Below are positions 32,100 to 35,727 of a stretch of 35,727 bases of DNA, piece by piece; within the stretch, counting starts at the first letter, position 1, and the number at the start of each line of letters is the position of its first letter. Position numbers and translations under genes: made by a program. Origin of the DNA: Carthagonibacter sp032251515 (GTDB lineage: Bacteria > Gemmatimonadota > Gemmatimonadetes > Palauibacterales > Palauibacteraceae); the NCBI GenBank assembly GCA_032251515.1, contig JAVVDU010000026.1, positions 1-35,727 on the forward strand, read 5' to 3'. Below the pieces are notes generated by a model that saw only the letters and a list, made by a program, of their open reading frames with translations, did no database searches and was not told the origin of the DNA.

Positions 32100-33667
32100 G
32101 CGGGCGGACCGGCCGTGCCGGCGTCGGTTCCGGCGACGGTTCCGCCCTCCGGCGGGCGGTCCGGCGCCGGCTCCTGGTGCTGCCGCTCGTCCTGGCCGGC
32201 GCCTGCGTCTACTTCAACGCGATGTACGACGCCGGCCAGGCGTACGACGCGGGCCTGCGCGCCACGCGCGAGGGCAGGGGCAGCGAAGCCCGGCGGCAGT
32301 TCGACAGCGTGATCGCCAAGGCGGGCCGCGTCCTGGAGAACCACCCCGGCAGCAAGTACGCCGACGATGCGGCCCTGCTCAAGGCGCGCTCGGAGGTGCA
32401 GAACGAGCAGTGGGAGGCGGCCGGCGCCACGGCCCTGCTCGCCCGGCGGCTGGCCGCGAGCGCCGAGGACTCCGCGGTGGCGGTCGGGCTCGCGGGCATC
32501 GCGCGCCTGTTCCTCGAAGACCCGTCCGAGGCCGATACGTACCTGAGCCGGGCCCTCGAGGGCCCCGTGCGCGGCGACGACCGGGCGATGTTCCTGTTCC
32601 ACCGGGGGCTCGCGCGCATCGAGCTGGACCGGCCGGCGGAGGCGGCGGAGGACCTGCAGGCGGCGGCGGAGCAGATCGACCTCACCCCGATCGCCCGCCT
32701 CGGGCTCGCGCGTGCCCTGCGGGATGTCGGCGAGCTGGAACGGTCGGCCGCCGTCACGGCGGCGCTCCTGGCGGCACCCGACTACGCCGAGGTGGCGACC
32801 GGCGCGACGCCGCACGTGGACTCGCTCGTGGAGGCGGCGCCGGCGCCCCTGGCCCGCGAGGTGGCGGCGGTGCTCGAGGACCCCGCGCACCCGCCGGCGA
32901 AGCGCTCGCTTCTGCACTACGTGCGGGGAAGCGCCCTCGCCCGTCTGGATTCGTCGGCTGCCGCCCTCACCGCGCTGGACAGCGCCGCGGCCGTCCGCAC
33001 CGCCAGTCGCTCGGCGCCCGAGGCGGCGCTGCTCGCCTCCCGGCTGCGGCTCCGCGCGGCCACCACGCCGGCGGACGTGCAGGCGACCGTGGAGCCGCTC
33101 GCCCAGGCGAGGTCGGTGGTCGACCCGGAGGAACGGGCCCGGGCCCGGGCCCTCGCGGATGCGGCGCGGCGGTTCGACGCCCTCACCTCGGCCTGGCAGT
33201 CCCGCGGCAGCGCGGCGGCGGAGGCCGCCCTGCGGGCCGGCGAGATCGCCGGGGTGCAGCTCGGGGCGCCCGCCGTGGCCCGCGGCCTCTACCTCAAGTA
33301 CCTGGAGCTGGCCCCCGGCTCGCGCTGGGAGGCGAAGGCGCTGGCGGCGGCGCTCCTGTACGCGGGGCACCGTCCGGGGGACTGGGTGCGTGACGAGGGT
33401 GAGGCGACGGACGCCCGGCTGCGGGCCCGGCTCGCCGCGCTGCCGGCGGACGATCCCTACCGCGTGGCCCTCGAGGCCCGGCCCGGCGATGTGTTCACGG
33501 ACTCGGCCTACGTGCTGGCCGAGGCGGACCTGCGCGACCGGATTCTCGAGATCCAGATGATCTTCGACACCACGGTGGTCCGGGTGCGGCGGGACAGCGT
33601 CCCGGCCACGCCGCCGCCGGCGGACACCGCCCGGCAGACCCGTGACGGGCGGGAGGTCGAATTCTGA
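32096..33667 (+). CDS. TPR-like repeat lipoprotein
   Basis: 523 aa from ATG 32096. A basic N-terminus leads to lipobox VLAGAC (C37), then an all-helical Ala/Leu/Arg/Asp-rich protein with TPR-like spacing (for example ARRQFDSVIAKAGRVLENHPGSKYADDA and RGLARIELDRPAEAAEDLQAAAE). The C-terminus (VRRDSVPATPPPADTARQ) is disordered-looking. It has no enzyme motif. It would be a membrane-bound scaffold in the envelope; sharing a transcript with the amidase suggests a link to wall work. The family is not one I can name. Confidence 0.72.
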   Translation: MSGRTGRAGVGSGDGSALRRAVRRRLLVLPLVLAGACVYFNAMYDAGQAYDAGLRATREGRGSEARRQFDSVIAKAGRVLENHPGSKYADDAALLKARSEVQNEQWEAAGATALLARRLAASAEDSAVAVGLAGIARLFLEDPSEADTYLSRALEGPVRGDDRAMFLFHRGLARIELDRPAEAAEDLQAAAEQIDLTPIARLGLARALRDVGELERSAAVTAALLAAPDYAEVATGATPHVDSLVEAAPAPLAREVAAVLEDPAHPPAKRSLLHYVRGSALARLDSSAAALTALDSAAAVRTASRSAPEAALLASRLRLRAATTPADVQATVEPLAQARSVVDPEERARARALADAARRFDALTSAWQSRGSAAAEAALRAGEIAGVQLGAPAVARGLYLKYLELAPGSRWEAKALAAALLYAGHRPGDWVRDEGEATDARLRARLAALPADDPYRVALEARPGDVFTDSAYVLAEADLRDRILEIQMIFDTTVVRVRRDSVPATPPPADTARQTRDGREVEF

Positions 33668-33696
33668 CGCCGCCCCCCCGGAGAGTCCGCGCGCCC

Positions 33697-34476
33697 GTGC
33701 TGGAGCGCCGCCGCACGGCCGAGGAGACGTGGTGGCTCGAGCTCGCGGCCCCGGCGGTGGCCGCGGAAGCGCGGCCGGGCCAGTTCGTGATGGCCGGCTT
33801 CGGTACGGACCAGGTCGGGGCACCCTTCCTGCCGCGGCCGTTCAGCATCGGCTGGCGGGGCGGAGACGGCCGGATCGGGCTGCTCGTCCGGGCGTTCGGC
33901 GCCGGGACTCGCCGGCTGGCCGCCCTGCGCCCGGGCGACGACCTCCTCCTGCTCGGCCCGCTCGGGCGCCCGTTCCGGCCCTCGCAGCACGGTCCCACGA
34001 TCTGCGTGGCGGGGGGCGTGGGCCTCGCGCCGTTCCTGTTTCTCGGCTCCGAGGCGCGGTGCGCCGGGAGGGAGATCCGCCTGCTGTACGGTGAGCGCTC
34101 CGCGCCGCGCGTGTTCGATCCCGGGCTCGTCGCGGCCCTGACGGGCGTGGAGCCGGAGGTGTTCACCCAGGACGGATCGCTCGGCCGCCCGGGCACGGTG
34201 CTGGACGGGATCGCGTGGGACGCCGGGACGGACGCCGGGACGGGCGTCGCCGAGCGTCCGGTGCTCCTCGGGTGCGGCCCGGCCCCCATGCTGGCGGCGC
34301 TGGCGAGGCTGGCGGCCGGGCACGGCGCCGACCTCCAGGTGTCGGTCGAGGAGCACATGGGCTGCGGCGTCGGCACCTGCCAGGGGTGCGTGGTCCGCAC
34401 CGCGGACGGCCGCTGGGTGAAGTCCTGCACGGAGGGGCCCGTGTTCGATGCGCGGGAGCTGGCGTGGCCGGCCTGA
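33697..34476 (+). CDS. pyrK: Dihydroorotate dehydrogenase electron-transfer subunit
   Basis: 259 aa from GTG 33697; a GGAGAG site lies 11 nt upstream, and the frame is open to CTG 33664. It passes electrons from PyrD to NAD via FAD and a 2Fe-2S cluster. FAD-binding RPFS (47-50), nucleotide loop VAGGVGLAPFLFL, and C-terminal cluster C223, C228, C231, C244 (HMGCGVGTCQGC ... SCTEGPVF). Together with the class 1B PyrD encoded next (13-nt overlap) it forms the heterotetramer. Direct repeat DAGTDAGTG at about 176-183. Confidence 0.95.
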   Translation: MLERRRTAEETWWLELAAPAVAAEARPGQFVMAGFGTDQVGAPFLPRPFSIGWRGGDGRIGLLVRAFGAGTRRLAALRPGDDLLLLGPLGRPFRPSQHGPTICVAGGVGLAPFLFLGSEARCAGREIRLLYGERSAPRVFDPGLVAALTGVEPEVFTQDGSLGRPGTVLDGIAWDAGTDAGTGVAERPVLLGCGPAPMLAALARLAAGHGADLQVSVEEHMGCGVGTCQGCVVRTADGRWVKSCTEGPVFDARELAWPA

Positions 34477-35420
34477 CGCAGCGCCTGCTGGGGGCGGAGT
34501 GGCAGAGTCCCGTCCTGCTCGCCTCGGGGACGTGCGGGTACGGGCCGGAGTACGCCGGGCTCATTCCGCTCGACGGGATCGGCGGCCTCGTCACCAAGGC
34601 GGTGAGCCGCGAGCCGCGCGAGGGCAACCCGCCGCACCGGGTGGCCGAGACGCCGGGCGGGATGATCAACGCGATCGGGCTGCAGAACGTGGGGCTCGAC
34701 GCGTTCGTGCGCGACAAGCTGCCGTGGCTGCGCGACAACCTCCGCCGCGCGCACGCGCTGGTGAACGTCGTGGGGCACGCGGCGGAAGACTTCGAGGCGG
34801 TGGTGGCCCGCCTCGACGGGGAGGACGGCTTCCTCGGGTTCGAGATCAACGTCTCCTGCCCGAACGTGGCCGACGGGACCCTGTTCGGCACCGACCCGAC
34901 CGCCCTCGCCGCCCTGGTGGCGCGCCTGCGCCGGGCCACGCAGCGGCCGCTCGTGGTGAAGCTCACCCCGAACGTGCCCGACATCGGGCTGTACGCGCGG
35001 ATCTGCGAGGAGAGCGGGGCGGACGCCCTGAGCGCGATCAACACGTTTCCCGGCATGCTCATCGACGTGGAGCGCCGCCGCCCGGTGATCGGCAACGTGT
35101 CGGGCGGCGTGAGCGGCCCGGCGATCCTGCCGATGGGCGTCTATCTCACCTGGCGGGCGCGCCGGGCCTGCGCGCTGCCGATTCTCGGGATCGGCGGCAT
35201 CCGGTCGGCCGCCGACGCCCTGCAGTACGTGCTGGCGGGCGCGAGCCTCGTGCAGATCGGGACGGCCCTGTTCGTGGACCCCGCCGTGGCGGTGGAGGTG
35301 CACGAGGGGATCGCCGACTACTGCACGCGGCACGGCACGGCCCTGTCCGACCTGGTCGGCGCGCTGGAGATCCCGGCGCCGGCCGGAACCGCCGGCCCGG
35401 CCCCGGCCCCGTCCGCGTGA
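34464..35420 (+). CDS. pyrD: Dihydroorotate dehydrogenase, class 1B catalytic subunit
   Basis: 318 aa from GTG 34464, within the 3' end of pyrK. It oxidises dihydroorotate to orotate in pyrimidine synthesis. FMN-barrel blocks: PVLLASGTCGYG, GGLVTKAVS, MINAIGLQNVGLDAF, FEINVSCPNV with the class 1 catalytic Cys (C132), VVKLTPNVPDI, SAINTFPGMLIDVE, GNVSGGVSGPAI and ILGIGGIRSAADALQYVLAGASLVQIGTALF. The C-terminal tail is Pro/Ala-rich. The catalytic Cys and adjacent pyrK distinguish it from class 2 enzymes. Confidence 0.97.
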   Translation: MAGLTQRLLGAEWQSPVLLASGTCGYGPEYAGLIPLDGIGGLVTKAVSREPREGNPPHRVAETPGGMINAIGLQNVGLDAFVRDKLPWLRDNLRRAHALVNVVGHAAEDFEAVVARLDGEDGFLGFEINVSCPNVADGTLFGTDPTALAALVARLRRATQRPLVVKLTPNVPDIGLYARICEESGADALSAINTFPGMLIDVERRRPVIGNVSGGVSGPAILPMGVYLTWRARRACALPILGIGGIRSAADALQYVLAGASLVQIGTALFVDPAVAVEVHEGIADYCTRHGTALSDLVGALEIPAPAGTAGPAPAPSA

Positions 35421-35434
35421 GGGAGGAAGCGTCC

Positions 35435-35727
35435 GTGCCCGCGGCCCCGGCGCCCGACGTGATCGTCGCCCTCGACTTCGCGGATCCCGCCGACGCGCTC
35501 GACCTGGTGGCCCGCCTGCCGGCCGACACGTGGTTCAAGGTCGGGCTGGAGCTGTTCACCCGCACGGGCCCGGCGCTCGTCGAGCGGCTGACCGGCGAGG
35601 GGCGGCACGTGTTTCTCGACCTGAAGCTGCACGACATCCCGAACACCGTGGCCGGCGCGGTCCGCTCGGCGGCCCGCCTCGGGGCCGAGCTCCTGACGGT
35701 GCACGCCTCGGGCGGCGAGGCGATGCT
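35435..35727 (+). CDS. pyrF: Orotidine 5'-phosphate decarboxylase, 5' part only
   Basis: About 97 codons are visible; the gene continues past the window. The start is GTG 35435, 8 nt after GGAGG (35422-35426), and is preferred over GTG 35417, which would overlap the pyrD stop by GTGA. Family marks: VIVALDFADPADALDLVARL (start strand), WFKVGLELFTRTGP, and FLDLKLHDIPNTV with the catalytic Asp-Lys-x-x-Asp set, then VHASGGEAM. It catalyses the last step to UMP and is adjacent to pyrKD. Confidence 0.94.
   Translation, partial: MPAAPAPDVIVALDFADPADALDLVARLPADTWFKVGLELFTRTGPALVERLTGEGRHVFLDLKLHDIPNTVAGAVRSAARLGAELLTVHASGGEAM

Noticed and set aside
1..35727. CRISPR arrays, tRNA/rRNA genes, tmRNA, insertion sequences or attachment sites
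   Set aside because: No regularly spaced repeats, no cloverleaf-like sequence in the gaps, no transposase or integrase motifs, and no long terminal repeats were seen.

Overview
The window is very GC-rich (about 70% or more, estimated by eye) and tightly packed. Reading frames are clear, and starts are mostly GTG or ATG, often joined by 4-nt GTGA/ATGA overlaps. An outer-membrane porin, a SurA-type chaperone, several lipoproteins with lipoboxes, FtsEX-EnvC and periplasmic murein enzymes point to a diderm (Gram-negative) bacterium. The composition and gene content fit Gemmatimonadota or another high-GC diderm phylum. That placement is an impression, not a proof. I see no rRNA, tRNA, CRISPR array, insertion sequence or phage genes. 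No gap between genes exceeds about 190 bases; the longest are 2609-2795, 7177-7354 and 27151-27330.

Layout. (1) 5-2608, minus strand: a two-domain universal stress protein, a pteridine-reductase-type SDR and a hexapeptide-repeat acyltransferase. (2) 2665-7176, plus strand: a five-gene operon with a good sigma70-like promoter and a 17-nt palindrome at the predicted start of transcription. It encodes ApbE (FAD:protein FMN transferase), an outer-membrane beta-barrel with a coiled-coil neck, an exported FMN-binding protein carrying the ApbE target motif, a four-helix membrane protein with paired histidines (cytochrome b-like) and a small DUF2281-like protein. Together they look like a flavin-based electron route from the inner membrane to the cell envelope, and this is the most interesting part of the window. 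(3) 7213-10301, plus: guaB and an MltD-like lytic transglycosylase. (4) 10291-27150, minus: thirteen genes, twelve of them essentially contiguous. In transcription order they are a DUF58 protein, a BatA-like membrane protein, mfd, a parvulin lipoprotein, surA-like, pdxA, ftsE, ftsX, envC-like, holB, moaC, a membrane-anchored SLT transglycosylase and, after a 58-nt gap, a nucleotide-sugar dehydrogenase. (5) 27331-35727, plus: an exported M28 peptidase, a YtxH protein, a YihY/BrkB membrane protein, smpB, an N-acetylmuramoyl-L-alanine amidase, a TPR-like lipoprotein, pyrK, pyrD and the start of pyrF, which runs off the window.

How the genes work together. Envelope biology dominates: FtsE, FtsX and a catalytically degenerate EnvC form a septal amidase-activation module, and an Amidase_3 enzyme and two lytic transglycosylases are in the same window. 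SurA and the parvulin lipoprotein would fold outer-membrane proteins such as the porin. PyrK and PyrD form the class 1B dihydroorotate dehydrogenase and feed PyrF. The redox operon around ApbE is self-consistent: modifying enzyme, flavoprotein substrate, membrane electron donor and outer-membrane partner are encoded together.
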